Program-made: the position numbers and the translations under genes
Shown: one piece after another, positions 35,373-44,100 of the stretch
How positions within the stretch are numbered: position 1 is the first letter of the stretch
Layout of the letters: each line of letters begins with the position of its first letter
Notes under the pieces: model-generated
Seen by the model: only the letters and a program-made list of their open reading frames with translations
Databases searched by the model: none
Told to the model about the DNA's origin: nothing
Source of the DNA: Flavobacterium gawalongense
GTDB taxonomy: Bacteria > Bacteroidota > Bacteroidia > Flavobacteriales > Flavobacteriaceae
Length of the DNA: 56,913 nt
Direction of reading: 5' to 3'
Assembly (NCBI RefSeq): GCF_007097265.1
Contig: NZ_VJZP01000028.1
Span: 1 to 56,913 of the forward strand

Positions 35373-35707
35373 TGTCAAATAAAAATACATCAGAAATTAA
35401 GTTTCTAATAGAATTAGATGATAACCGTGTTCCTGAAAAATTAATGTGGTCTGCAAAAGACGGTGGAGTAGAACAGGAAGAGGCTAAAGCTATAATGTTG
35501 TCTATCTGGGACAGCAAAGCAAAAGAGAGTATGCGAATTGATTTATGGACGAAAGATATGCCAGTAGATGAAATGAAAATTTTCTTTCATCAAACATTAG
35601 TTGCTATGTCTGAAACTTTCAAACGTGCCACCGATGACGAAAAAATGGCTGATACCATGAAAGATTTTTGTGATTATTTTGCAGAAAAATTGGAGTTGAC
35701 AAAATAA
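35372..35707 (+). CDS. gldC: Gliding motility protein GldC
   Basis: GldC is a small accessory protein that increases gliding efficiency. The 111-residue product starts SNKNTSEIKFLIELDDNRVPEKLMWSA and has no signal peptide, so it is probably cytosolic. It shares a TAATG overlap with gldB, typical of the gene pair. Length is normal. A perfect 20-bp palindromic terminator follows. Confidence 0.95.
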   Translation: MSNKNTSEIKFLIELDDNRVPEKLMWSAKDGGVEQEEAKAIMLSIWDSKAKESMRIDLWTKDMPVDEMKIFFHQTLVAMSETFKRATDDEKMADTMKDFCDYFAEKLELTK

Positions 35708-35721
35708 ATTAGGCTTGTTCC

Positions 35722-35762
35722 AAAAAAATCCCAAAACTTAAATTTAAGTTTTGGGATTTTTT
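35722..35762. terminator. Bidirectional terminator between gldC and engB
   Basis: A 20-bp perfect palindrome (core TCCCAAAACTTAAA with its reverse complement) ends in A and T runs on its two sides, so it can stop both convergent genes. Confidence 0.88.
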
Positions 35763-35793
35763 ATTTGATTTTTAAAAGAAAACGGAGTGTTTT

Positions 35794-36414
35794 TTAAAAC
35801 TGACTATTGTTTTTGAAAACTTCTTGATTTACTTCGTCAATATAGCTCAATAATTCTTCTTTTCCTGTAGATTCAGTAGCTGAAGTAACAAAATAGTGAG
35901 GCATTTCGGCCCAGTTATTAGCAAACATTTTCTTTTTGTACGCCGCAATATGAGAATCGATTTTTACTTTGCTTATCTTATCTGCTTTGGTGAAAACGAT
36001 ACAAAAAGGAATTTCGCTTTCGCCCATATAAGACATGAATTCTATATCTATTGTTTGTGCTTCATGACGAATGTCAATCAAAACAAAAGCACAAACTAGT
36101 TGCTCTCTGGTTTCAAAATAATCAGTAATAAATTCCTGAAAAATAGATTTTGTTTTTTTAGAAACTTTCGCATAACCATAACCGGGTAAATCAACTAAAA
36201 ACCAATTGCTGTTGATCAAAAAATGATTAATCAACTGTGTTTTTCCAGGTCTTCCAGATGTTTTAGCTAATTTTTTTTGATTAGTTAGCATGTTAATCAA
36301 TGAAGATTTACCAACATTTGATCGGCCTATAAAAGCATATTCCGGCAAAAAGTCTTTCGGACATTTGGCTACATCGGAGTTACTAATAATAAATTCGGCG
36401 GTATTAATTTTCAT
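35794..36414 (-). CDS. engB: Ribosome biogenesis GTP-binding protein YihA/YsxC
   Basis: This cytosolic GTPase helps assemble the large ribosomal subunit. Read from the Met at 36414 (KINTAEFIISNSD), it is 206 residues, typical for the family. The frame is open to 36480, but that extension overlaps the preceding hydrolase. GTPase motifs are visible: G1 GRSNVGKSS (30-38), G2-region GRPGKTQ, G3 DLPGYGYA (75-82), G4 TKAD and G5-like SATES. It follows the hydrolase by 32 nt, probably in an operon. Confidence 0.95.
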   Translation of the reverse strand: MKINTAEFIISNSDVAKCPKDFLPEYAFIGRSNVGKSSLINMLTNQKKLAKTSGRPGKTQLINHFLINSNWFLVDLPGYGYAKVSKKTKSIFQEFITDYFETREQLVCAFVLIDIRHEAQTIDIEFMSYMGESEIPFCIVFTKADKISKVKIDSHIAAYKKKMFANNWAEMPHYFVTSATESTGKEELLSYIDEVNQEVFKNNSQF

Positions 36415-36446
36415 TTTTTCTAGGTGTAAAATTCTCCTTTTTAAGA

Positions 36447-37220
36447 TTAGTGCGCTGCTAAATGGGTATGGGTTAGCCAATCCTCTAACAAACGATTAAA
36501 CTCATCGGGATGTTCCATCATGGCAGCATGACCACATTTGTCTATCCAGTATAAAGTGGAATTAGGTAATAATTTATGAAACTCTTCTGCAACATCTGGC
36601 GGAGTAACTTTGTCATTTTTCCCCCAAATAATACAGGTTTGAACATGCATTTTTGGTAAATCTTTTGCCATATTATGACGAATAGCACTTTTAGCAATCG
36701 TCAATGTTTTTATCAATTTTATTCTGTCATTTACGGATTCGTAAACTTCATCGATAAGTTCTTTGGTAGCTACTTTTGGATCATAAAATACATCTTCAGC
36801 TTTTTTCTTGATATATTCATAGTCACCTCTTTTTGGGTAACTATCACCCATTGCACTTTCGTAGAGTCCTGAGCTTCCGGTTATTACAAGTCCGGCCACT
36901 TTTTCAGGATACATTTTGGTATGGTACAAAGCGATGTGACCACCTAACGAATTTCCTAAAAGTATTACTCTTTCTAATCCTTTGAATGTGATGAAATCCT
37001 TAACGTATTTCGCAAAACTTTTTACATTCGTTTTTAAAATGTTCTGGGTGTATATAGGTAAATCTGGAATGATTATTTTATATCCTTTTGCAGAAAAGTA
37101 ACTTGCAACAGCATCAAAGTTGCTAAGTCCTCCCATAAGTCCATGTAAGATGACAATTGGAGTTCCTTCGCCAGCTTCATAATAGCTGTATCTACCTTCT
37201 TTTTTATAGTGTTTTTCCAT
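36447..37220 (-). CDS. Alpha/beta hydrolase
   Basis: The 257-residue protein is an alpha/beta hydrolase with the oxyanion motif HGLMGG (26-31), the nucleophile Ser91 in LLGNSLGGHIAL, a catalytic Asp probably in IIWGKNDKVTPP and His in CGHAAMMEHP. No signal peptide is seen, so it is cytosolic. The substrate is unknown; the closest look is to esterase or C-C hydrolase types. It is upstream of engB on the same strand. A -7-like TATATTTG lies at 37250-37257. Confidence 0.9.
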   Translation of the reverse strand: MEKHYKKEGRYSYYEAGEGTPIVILHGLMGGLSNFDAVASYFSAKGYKIIIPDLPIYTQNILKTNVKSFAKYVKDFITFKGLERVILLGNSLGGHIALYHTKMYPEKVAGLVITGSSGLYESAMGDSYPKRGDYEYIKKKAEDVFYDPKVATKELIDEVYESVNDRIKLIKTLTIAKSAIRHNMAKDLPKMHVQTCIIWGKNDKVTPPDVAEEFHKLLPNSTLYWIDKCGHAAMMEHPDEFNRLLEDWLTHTHLAAH

Positions 37221-37249
37221 TTTTTTTGAATCCGGATTTTCAATTTTGA

Positions 37250-37257
37250 CAAATATA
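37250..37257 (-). promoter_or_regulatory. Putative -7 element for the hydrolase-engB operon
   Basis: TATATTTG on the minus strand, about 30 nt before the hydrolase start, matches TAnnTTTG. Confidence 0.45.
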
Positions 37258-37509
37258 GGATTTAATAAATAAAAATGAATTTTTACAACAATTTTTAATT
37301 GTAAAATTATACGAGTTGATGTAAAAATGTTTCTCTATTTTTTACTTTTTTTAGTTCTAAATTTTAATTATTTCACTTTTCTTCTTAGCATTTTGAATTA
37401 AAATTTCATTGTATTTAGCAGCCTTTTTTTATAACATTATCTTTCTTACAAATAAAATGAAATGAAGGTAACGTTCTGATTGTCCAAAAATTAAGGGTTT
37501 TTATTCAAA

Positions 37510-37560
37510 AGTGGTTAAACTTATTAACAAAGTGGTATATAGTGGTAAATAGTGGTAATA
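37510..37560 (+). promoter_or_regulatory. MraZ operator (repeated GTGGT boxes)
   Basis: Three consecutive 10-bp units beginning AGTGGT occupy 37531-37560, with GTGGT boxes separated by exactly 5 nt. A fourth AGTGGT is at 37510-37515. This is the arrangement known for MraZ, which binds direct GTGG-type repeats with 5-nt spacers to control its own operon. The repeats cover the place where the -33 element would sit. Confidence 0.85.
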
Positions 37561-37567
37561 TTTTTTA

Positions 37568-37575
37568 TATTTTTG
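37568..37575 (+). promoter_or_regulatory. -7 element of the dcw promoter
   Basis: TATTTTTG matches TAnnTTTG, lies 8 nt after the last GTGGT box and 26 nt before the TTG start of mraZ. Confidence 0.65.
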
Positions 37576-37600
37576 CTCAACATCATTTAAAACTTTTTAC

Positions 37601-38074
37601 TTGGATACAATTATTGGAACATATGAATGTAAAGTCGATGCTAAAGGGAGGTTGCTGTTGCCAGCGCCTTTAAAAAAGCAATTGGCTTCTTCACTTCAAA
37701 ACGGTTTTGTTTTGAAGCGTTCCGTTTTTCAGCCTTGTCTAGAGCTATATCCTATGCAGGAGTGGGATTTGATGATGCAAAAAATCAATAAGCTGAATCG
37801 GTTCGTGAAGAAAAACAATGACTTTATCCGCAGGTTTACTGCCGGGGTTAAAGTGGTTGAGATAGATGCTTTAGGTAGATTGTTGGTGCCGAAAGATTTA
37901 GTAATGTTTGCGAGTATTGCTAAAGAAGTTGTGTTCTCATCGGCAGTGAATATTGTTGAGATTTGGGATAAAGATTTATACGAAAAATCAATAAATGGTG
38001 AAGATGTTGATTTTGCAGATTTGGCAGAAGAAGTAATGGGAAATATAAATGACGACGACAATGGAATATCATAA
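37601..38074 (+). CDS. mraZ: Division/cell wall cluster transcriptional repressor MraZ
   Basis: MraZ is an AbrB-fold DNA-binding protein that regulates the dcw cluster. The 157-residue protein begins with a TTG codon, and holds two copies of the family signature: DAKGRLLLPAPL (13-24) and DALGRLLVPKDL (89-100). The usual spacing and length fit. The MraZ-type operator directly upstream supports autoregulation. It overlaps the rsmH start by up to 26 nt, so the two genes are translationally coupled. Confidence 0.96.
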   Translation: MDTIIGTYECKVDAKGRLLLPAPLKKQLASSLQNGFVLKRSVFQPCLELYPMQEWDLMMQKINKLNRFVKKNNDFIRRFTAGVKVVEIDALGRLLVPKDLVMFASIAKEVVFSSAVNIVEIWDKDLYEKSINGEDVDFADLAEEVMGNINDDDNGIS

Positions 38075-38957
38075 TCCGGTTTTGCTTCAAGCATCAGTAG
38101 ATGGTTTAAATATTAAGCCTGACGGCATTTATGTTGATGTGACTTTCGGTGGTGGAGGGCATTCAAAAGAAATTTTGAAAAGACTGGGTCCAAACGGGAA
38201 GTTATTTGCTTTTGATCAGGATGAAGATGCTTTGGCGAATGCCTTGCCAGATGAAAGATTTGTTCTTATTAATGAAAATTTCAGATTCATAAAACGGTTT
38301 TTGCGTTTTTATGGCGTGAAAAGTGTTGATGGAATTTTGGCAGATTTAGGGGTTTCGTCACATCAATTTGATGTTGCTGAAAGAGGTTTTTCTACTCGCT
38401 TTGATGCAGAATTAGATATGAGAATGAGTCAGAAAAATGATTTGAATGCCTATCGAGTTGTAAATGAATATGATGAAACAAATCTTAGAAGAGTATTCTT
38501 GGATTATGGCGAATTAAAAAATGCACCCGCTATAGCAAGAGTGATTCTTGAAGCAAGAGAAACGGAACCTATTAAAAATACGGAGCAATTGAAAATGGTT
38601 TTAGGTCGCTTTTTACCGGCTCATAAAAGCCATAAAATTTTGGCTCAAATGTATCAGGCCATTCGAATTGAAGTAAATCAGGAAATGGATGTTTTGAAAG
38701 AGTTTTTGGAGCAGTCCTTGGAGATATTAAATCCAGGCGGTAGATTAAGCGTGATTTCTTACCATTCTTTAGAAGATAGATTAGTGAAAAGATTTATGAA
38801 AAATGGCATGTTTGAAGGGGAGCCTGAACGTGACTTTTTTGGTAATTTTTCTGTTCCATTTAAAACTATTGGAAAATTAATAGTGCCGGATAATACTGAG
38901 ATAAAAGAAAACAACAGAGCGAGAAGTGCCAAATTAAGAATAGCTGAAAAGATTTAA
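38049..38957 (+). CDS. rsmH: 16S rRNA (cytosine-1402-N4)-methyltransferase
   Basis: RsmH (MraW) methylates N4 of C1402 in 16S rRNA. The 302-residue protein starts MTTTMEYHNPVLLQ; a Met at 38061 (MEYHNPVLLQ) is an equally credible start. SAM-binding is shown by DVTFGGGGHSKEIL, DQDEDAL, and ILADLGVSSHQFDVAERGFS, with the late SYHSLEDRLVKRF typical of RsmH. Its start overlaps mraZ. A palindrome-rich repeat fills the 104-nt gap before ftsL. Confidence 0.96.
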   Translation: MTTTMEYHNPVLLQASVDGLNIKPDGIYVDVTFGGGGHSKEILKRLGPNGKLFAFDQDEDALANALPDERFVLINENFRFIKRFLRFYGVKSVDGILADLGVSSHQFDVAERGFSTRFDAELDMRMSQKNDLNAYRVVNEYDETNLRRVFLDYGELKNAPAIARVILEARETEPIKNTEQLKMVLGRFLPAHKSHKILAQMYQAIRIEVNQEMDVLKEFLEQSLEILNPGGRLSVISYHSLEDRLVKRFMKNGMFEGEPERDFFGNFSVPFKTIGKLIVPDNTEIKENNRARSAKLRIAEKI

Positions 38958-39061
38958 TCACCACCCCGCCTTCCCAAAAGGAGGAGTTAAAGTGGAAAAA
39001 TAAATATTAACTTTTAATATCTCGGCTCCCTCTCCTTTGGAGAGGGTCGGGGAGAGGACAA
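38958..39061. repeat. Palindromic repeat in the rsmH-ftsL gap
   Basis: The 104-nt gap holds a GC-rich sequence unlike its neighbours, with the perfect hairpin CCCTCTCC-TTT-GGAGAGGG at 39028-39046 and a partly paired CCTTCCCAAAAGGAGG at 38968-38985. From memory, CTCTCCTTTGGAGAGGG-type sequences recur between genes in many Bacteroidota genomes. It is the only long interruption in the dcw cluster with this composition. Confidence 0.65.
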
Positions 39062-39409
39062 ATGAAAAACGGAGTTTACAGCCTATTAAAAGCGCGGTTT
39101 CTTATAGATGATGATGCTGTTAAAAATTGGCGTTTTATCGTTTTTGTGATTATTTTGGCTATTGTCATGATTGCGAATACACAACGATTTGAGCAAAAAG
39201 TATTTAAGATTGCCGAGTTGACAAATCAGGTTAAAGAGTTGCGTTCGGAATTTGTAGACAGGCGTTCTGAGTTAATGAAACTGAAAATGGAATCTACCGT
39301 TTCTGAAAAAATGGTAGAAAAACAAATTTTTCCATCAACTGTTCCTCCTGTTAAAATTAAAGTTAAAAAAGAAGAAGAGAAAAGCTTTTTGAAAAAAATA
39401 TGGCAGTAG
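39062..39409 (+). CDS. ftsL: FtsL-like division protein
   Basis: The 115-residue product has a short cytosolic N-terminus, one transmembrane helix (about 24-40, RFIVFVIILAIVMIANT), and a periplasmic coiled coil (QKVFKIAELTNQVKELRSEFVDRRSELMKLK in parts) with regular hydrophobic spacing. This layout, and the position between rsmH and ftsI, identify it as the FtsL-like subunit of the FtsQBL complex that activates the septal wall synthase. Sequence conservation in the family is low. Its end overlaps the ftsI start by 10 nt. Confidence 0.85.
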   Translation: MKNGVYSLLKARFLIDDDAVKNWRFIVFVIILAIVMIANTQRFEQKVFKIAELTNQVKELRSEFVDRRSELMKLKMESTVSEKMVEKQIFPSTVPPVKIKVKKEEEKSFLKKIWQ

Positions 39410-41403
39410 AAGATAAACACATATCGTACAGAATTTATCTGGTTGCATTCGCTATCTTTTTGATGGCCATTGCGATTGCTGTAAAATTGACAAATATTCA
39501 GTGGGTCGAAGGGGATTATTATAGAAAATTAGCGAAAGAAAGAACGGTTAGAAATTTTGTGATTCCTGCTAATAAAGGGAATATTTACTCGGCTGATGGT
39601 AGCCTTTTGGCAACTTCTATTCCAAATTATGAAATACGTTTTGATGCTGTGGCTCCAAAACCTGAAGCATTCGAAAAAAATGTTAAGTCATTATCAGATT
39701 CATTAGCCTTAGTTTTAGGAAAGCCATCAAATTTTTTTCAAAACGAATTAAGAAAAGCCAGAGCAAATAAAAATAGATATTATTTGATAGCCCGTAATTT
39801 GAGTTACACGCAGTATTTTAAAATTAAAGGCTTCCCATTGTTTAATTTGGGTGCTTACAAGGGCGGAATTATTATTGAACAAGAAACGGTAAGAGAACAT
39901 CCGATAGGAAAAATTGCCGAGCGTACCGTTGGTTACGAGAGAACTTCGCATGGTGGGACACTTGATGGAAAAGGGATTGAATGGGCTTTTAGAAAATATC
40001 TGAACGGTAAAGACGGAAAAATTTTAAAGCAAAAAATAGCAAAAGGGCAGTGGAAACCCATACGCGATATCAATGAAGTTGATCCTCAGGATGGATATGA
40101 TGTTATATCAACAATTGATGTCTATGTTCAGGATATAGCGCATCACGCTTTACTAAAACAGTTGGAATTGTATCAGGCTGATCATGGATGTGTGGTAGTT
40201 ATGGAAACTAAAACGGGTCATGTAAAAGCAATTTCAAATTTAGGAAGAGCGAAAGACGGTACATACTATGAAACAACAAATTATGCAGTAGCAGAATCTC
40301 ATGAGCCAGGTTCTACTTATAAATTAGCGGATTTAATGGCGCTTCTGGAAGATAAAAAAGTGGATACTAGTGCAGTTTATGATAGTAAAGGTGGAGTTAT
40401 CGTTTATTCTGGAAAAAAAGTTCGCGACTCGCATGAAGGCGGTTACGGTAAAATTTCTTTAGCAAGAGGTTTTGAGGTTTCATCTAATACGATTATGGTT
40501 CAAGCAGTTTATGATAATTATAAAAATGAGCCTTCGAAATTCGTAAATCATCTTAATAATTTTGGATTAAACAAACCTTTAGGACTTTCGATTAAAGGAG
40601 AAGGCCGACCATATATTCCGCAGCCAAGCGATAAAAACTGGTCAAACATTTCGCTTCCATGGATGGCCTTTGGATATGGCGTTTCTATTACACCATTACA
40701 AACATTGGCTTTTTATAATGCAGTTGCTAATAATGGTGAAATGGTTAAACCTCAGTTTGTTTCTGAAATTAAAGAATGGAACAGAACCATCAAAAAATAC
40801 GATAAAGAAGTTTTGAATCCAAGAATTTGCTCGCAAGGAACTATTTTGAAATTGAAAGCGGTTTTGGAAAATGTTGTCAAAAAAGGAACCGGTTCAAAAT
40901 TGTATTCTAAAGATTTTTCTATGGCGGGGAAAACAGGAACAGCACAAGTGAATTATGGTAAAGATGGAGGTTCTGGGAAATATTATGCTTCTTCATTTGT
41001 TGGTTATTTTCCAGCAGATAAACCTATGTATTCATGTATCGTTGTGGTGCATAAACCAAGTACAGCGCTAAATAATTATTATGGTGCCGATGTGGCAGGT
41101 CCAGTTTTTAAACGTATCGCGCAAAAGATTTTTACCGATGCTCCTTCTACAAATGAAATTAAGAACTTAGATAGAAAAATACCAAAACAAGAAAATAATT
41201 ACGATTCTTATTTTGTTAAATCACAAAAGAAAGAGCAGTTAATTCCTAACGTAAAAGGAATGTCAGGAATGGATGCTGTAGCCTTATTAGAAAATTTAGG
41301 TATAAAGGTAAAAGCTATTGGAGTTGGAAAAGTGAAAAAACAATCGCTTCAGGCTGGACAAAACATAGTTAGAAACACAACAATTTTATTAGAATTATCG
41401 TGA
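39400..41403 (+). CDS. ftsI: Septal peptidoglycan transpeptidase with a PASTA domain
   Basis: This class B penicillin-binding protein cross-links septal peptidoglycan. The 667-residue protein has one N-terminal transmembrane helix (about 10-29), a pedestal domain, the transpeptidase motifs S305-T-Y-K308 in EPGSTYKLADL, S361-S-N363 in VSSNTIMVQ, and K511-T-G513 in AGKTGTAQVNYG, then a C-terminal PASTA-like segment (LIPNVKGMSGMDAVALLENLG). A PASTA domain on FtsI is common in Bacteroidota. It overlaps ftsL upstream and the GTG start of murE by four bases. Confidence 0.95.
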   Translation: MAVEDKHISYRIYLVAFAIFLMAIAIAVKLTNIQWVEGDYYRKLAKERTVRNFVIPANKGNIYSADGSLLATSIPNYEIRFDAVAPKPEAFEKNVKSLSDSLALVLGKPSNFFQNELRKARANKNRYYLIARNLSYTQYFKIKGFPLFNLGAYKGGIIIEQETVREHPIGKIAERTVGYERTSHGGTLDGKGIEWAFRKYLNGKDGKILKQKIAKGQWKPIRDINEVDPQDGYDVISTIDVYVQDIAHHALLKQLELYQADHGCVVVMETKTGHVKAISNLGRAKDGTYYETTNYAVAESHEPGSTYKLADLMALLEDKKVDTSAVYDSKGGVIVYSGKKVRDSHEGGYGKISLARGFEVSSNTIMVQAVYDNYKNEPSKFVNHLNNFGLNKPLGLSIKGEGRPYIPQPSDKNWSNISLPWMAFGYGVSITPLQTLAFYNAVANNGEMVKPQFVSEIKEWNRTIKKYDKEVLNPRICSQGTILKLKAVLENVVKKGTGSKLYSKDFSMAGKTGTAQVNYGKDGGSGKYYASSFVGYFPADKPMYSCIVVVHKPSTALNNYYGADVAGPVFKRIAQKIFTDAPSTNEIKNLDRKIPKQENNYDSYFVKSQKKEQLIPNVKGMSGMDAVALLENLGIKVKAIGVGKVKKQSLQAGQNIVRNTTILLELS

Positions 41404-42863
41404 AAATCTTAAAAGACATATTATATAAAGTAGCTATCGAAGCCGTAAAAGGTTCGACGGATATCGCTATAAACAAAATGGATTTCGATTCTAGAAAAAT
41501 CGAGGGCAATGATGTTTTTATTGCTATTCGTGGTTCAATTTCTGATGGTCATGATTTTATAGAAAAAGCGATTCAACAAGGTGCTATTGCAGTTATTTGT
41601 GATACGTTTCCTGAAACTCTTGAAAAAGGAATTACCTATGTTCAGGTAAAAGATACTAATTCAGCCTTAGCATTTATGGCTGCAAATTATTTTGGAGACC
41701 CGTCTCAAAACTTAAAATTAGTTGGAATTACAGGAACAAACGGTAAAACTACCATTGCTTCTTTGTTGTATCAATTATTCAAAAAAGCAGGTTTCAAAGT
41801 TGGATTGTTGTCTACAGTTAAAATTTTAGTTGACGATGTTGAATACAAAGCGACTCACACAACTCCGGATTCAATTACAATAAACCATTATCTAAAAGAA
41901 ATGGTGGAGAACGGTGTTGAATATTGTTTTATGGAAGTGAGTTCGCATGGAATTCATCAAAAAAGAACAGAAGCATTGCATTTTGTTGGAGGTATTTTTA
42001 CCAATTTGTCTCACGACCATTTGGATTATCATCCAACATTTGCAGAATATAGAGATGTGAAAAAATCTTTTTTTGATAATTTACCTAAAACAGCATTTGC
42101 ATTATCCAATATTGATGATAAAAATGGACAAGTGATGTTGCAGAATACGGCAGCTAAAAAACTCACTTATGCCTTAAAATCGTATGCGGATTATAAAGCA
42201 CAAATATTAGAAAATCAATTGTCAGGTTTGTTGTTGAAAATAAACGGAAATGAAGTTTGGGTAAAACTGATTGGAACTTTTAATGCGTATAATTTATTGG
42301 CTATTTATGGAACTGCGGTTGAATTAGGTATGGAAAGTCTTGAAGTACTTCGGTTATTATCAGATTTAGAAAGTGTTTCGGGACGTTTTCAATTTATTGT
42401 CTCGAATTCAAATATTACGGCGATTGTAGATTATGCCCACACGCCAGATGCATTAGAAAATGTGCTGAAAACAATCAATGACATTCGTACAAAAAACGAG
42501 CAATTAATTACGGTTGTAGGCTGTGGAGGTAATAGAGATAAAACCAAGCGCCCTATTATGGCTGGGATTGCATCTGAATTGAGTGATAAAGCAATTTTTA
42601 CTTCGGATAATCCAAGAAATGAAGATCCAGAAATGATTATTACTGAAATGGAGCAAGGCGTAGCACCTCAAAATTATAAAAAAACATTGACTATAACTGA
42701 TAGAAAGCAGGCTATAAAAACAGCTTGTCAATTGGCTCAGCCAAATGATATTATTTTGATTGCAGGAAAAGGGCATGAGACGTATCAGGAAATTAATGGC
42801 GTCCGTCATGATTTTGACGACATGAAAATAGTTAAAGAAATATTAGACCAACTCCATAAATAG
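41400..42863 (+). CDS. murE: UDP-MurNAc-L-Ala-D-Glu:meso-DAP ligase
   Basis: MurE adds meso-diaminopimelate to the UDP-MurNAc-dipeptide in the cytosol. The product of 487 residues starts with GTG and overlaps the ftsI stop. The ATP-binding site is TGTNGKTT (111-118), and the amino-acid selectivity motif DNPR is at 403-406, diagnostic of meso-DAP rather than lysine. HTTPDS and the SHGIHQKRTEAL region also fit MurE. The L,D-transpeptidases nearby are consistent with a DAP-type wall. Confidence 0.96.
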   Translation: MKILKDILYKVAIEAVKGSTDIAINKMDFDSRKIEGNDVFIAIRGSISDGHDFIEKAIQQGAIAVICDTFPETLEKGITYVQVKDTNSALAFMAANYFGDPSQNLKLVGITGTNGKTTIASLLYQLFKKAGFKVGLLSTVKILVDDVEYKATHTTPDSITINHYLKEMVENGVEYCFMEVSSHGIHQKRTEALHFVGGIFTNLSHDHLDYHPTFAEYRDVKKSFFDNLPKTAFALSNIDDKNGQVMLQNTAAKKLTYALKSYADYKAQILENQLSGLLLKINGNEVWVKLIGTFNAYNLLAIYGTAVELGMESLEVLRLLSDLESVSGRFQFIVSNSNITAIVDYAHTPDALENVLKTINDIRTKNEQLITVVGCGGNRDKTKRPIMAGIASELSDKAIFTSDNPRNEDPEMIITEMEQGVAPQNYKKTLTITDRKQAIKTACQLAQPNDIILIAGKGHETYQEINGVRHDFDDMKIVKEILDQLHK

Positions 42864-42869
42864 AAAAAT

Positions 42870-44099
42870 ATGCTGTATTACTTATTTGAATATTTAGACA
42901 AAACATTAGATGTTCCCGGAACAGGCGTTTTTCAGTACATTACTTTCAGATCAGCATTAGCATTGATGCTTTCGTTGTTATTGTCTACAATTTATGGAAA
43001 AAGAATAATCCGTTTCCTGCAAAGACAACAAGTAGGAGAAACCGTTCGAGAGCTTGGTTTGGCAGGCCAAAATGAAAAAGCAGGTACACCAACTATGGGA
43101 GGTTTAATCATCATTTTTGCCACGCTAGTTCCAGTTATGCTTTTCGCAAAACTGCATAATATTTACATCGTTTTGTTGATTGTCACCACACTTTGGATGG
43201 GAACTATTGGTTTTATAGATGATTATATTAAAATTTTCAAGAAAGACAAAGAAGGTTTAAAAGGAATATTTAAGGTTTTTGGACAAGTAGGTCTGGGTTT
43301 AATAGTAGGGACGGTTCTTTATTTTAGTCCTGCAGTTACCGTTCGTACCGATACAGCAAAATCGGATATTTTTAAAGTGCCAACAGAAACGGTTATTACG
43401 CCTGCTCCAATTGAAGAAAAATCTACCGCGACTACCATTCCTTTCTTTAAAAATAACGAATTCGATTATGCTGAATTATTAGCATGGACAGGTGAAGGGT
43501 ATGAAAAATGGGCTTGGTTGATTTTTATTCCAGTGGTTATTTTTATTATTACTGCGGTTTCTAACGGTGCTAATTTAACAGATGGAATTGATGGATTGGC
43601 TGCAGGAACTTCCGCTATTTCGGTCCTCGCATTAGGGATATTTACGTTCGTTTCGGGGAATATTATTTTTTCTAATTATTTGAATATTATGTATATTCCT
43701 AATTCGGGGGAAATGACGGTTTTTATTGCTGCATTTGTTGGGTCATTGATCGGATTTCTTTGGTATAACTCCTATCCGGCATCTGTTTTTATGGGTGATA
43801 CAGGAAGTTTGACAATAGGCGGTATTATTGCCGTTCTGGCAATTGCTGTTCGAAAAGAAATGTTGATTCCATTATTATGTGGAATTTTTCTTGTCGAAAA
43901 TCTATCAGTTGTTTTACAAGTAAGTTATTTCAAGTATACCAAGAAACGCTTTGGCGAAGGCCGAAGAATATTTCTAATGTCACCTTTACATCATCATTAT
44001 CAGAAAAAAGGCTATCACGAAAGTAAAATCGTAACCCGATTTTGGATTGTTGCGATCATGCTGGCCATATTATCAATTGTTACTTTAAAATTAAGATAA
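42870..44099 (+). CDS. mraY: Phospho-MurNAc-pentapeptide transferase
   Basis: MraY transfers phospho-MurNAc-pentapeptide to undecaprenyl phosphate to make lipid I, in the inner membrane. The 409-residue protein has about ten hydrophobic helices and the motifs [28 protein letters not shown] (the acidic metal/nucleotide site), [20 protein letters not shown] and [11 protein letters not shown]. It is longer than the usual 320-360 residues because of an inserted segment after helix four (about 155-205, [20 protein letters not shown]) that is probably periplasmic. It follows murE by 6 nt. Confidence 0.97.
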   Translation: MLYYLFEYLDKTLDVPGTGVFQYITFRSALALMLSLLLSTIYGKRIIRFLQRQQVGETVRELGLAGQNEKAGTPTMGGLIIIFATLVPVMLFAKLHNIYIVLLIVTTLWMGTIGFIDDYIKIFKKDKEGLKGIFKVFGQVGLGLIVGTVLYFSPAVTVRTDTAKSDIFKVPTETVITPAPIEEKSTATTIPFFKNNEFDYAELLAWTGEGYEKWAWLIFIPVVIFIITAVSNGANLTDGIDGLAAGTSAISVLALGIFTFVSGNIIFSNYLNIMYIPNSGEMTVFIAAFVGSLIGFLWYNSYPASVFMGDTGSLTIGGIIAVLAIAVRKEMLIPLLCGIFLVENLSVVLQVSYFKYTKKRFGEGRRIFLMSPLHHHYQKKGYHESKIVTRFWIVAIMLAILSIVTLKLR

Positions 44100-44100
44100 T

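Larger units (their letters stand above)
37221..37600. other. 380-bp intergenic region upstream of mraZ
   Basis: It holds divergent promoters: a minus-strand -7 element at 37250-37257 for the hydrolase and the mraZ promoter with its operator at 37510-37575. The part between, 37260-37500, is AT-rich and shows no ORF or RNA gene. Confidence 0.55.

Noticed and set aside
36415..36480. Longer engB start
   Set aside because: It overlaps the upstream hydrolase and has no family similarity; the normal start MKINTAEF is at 36414.
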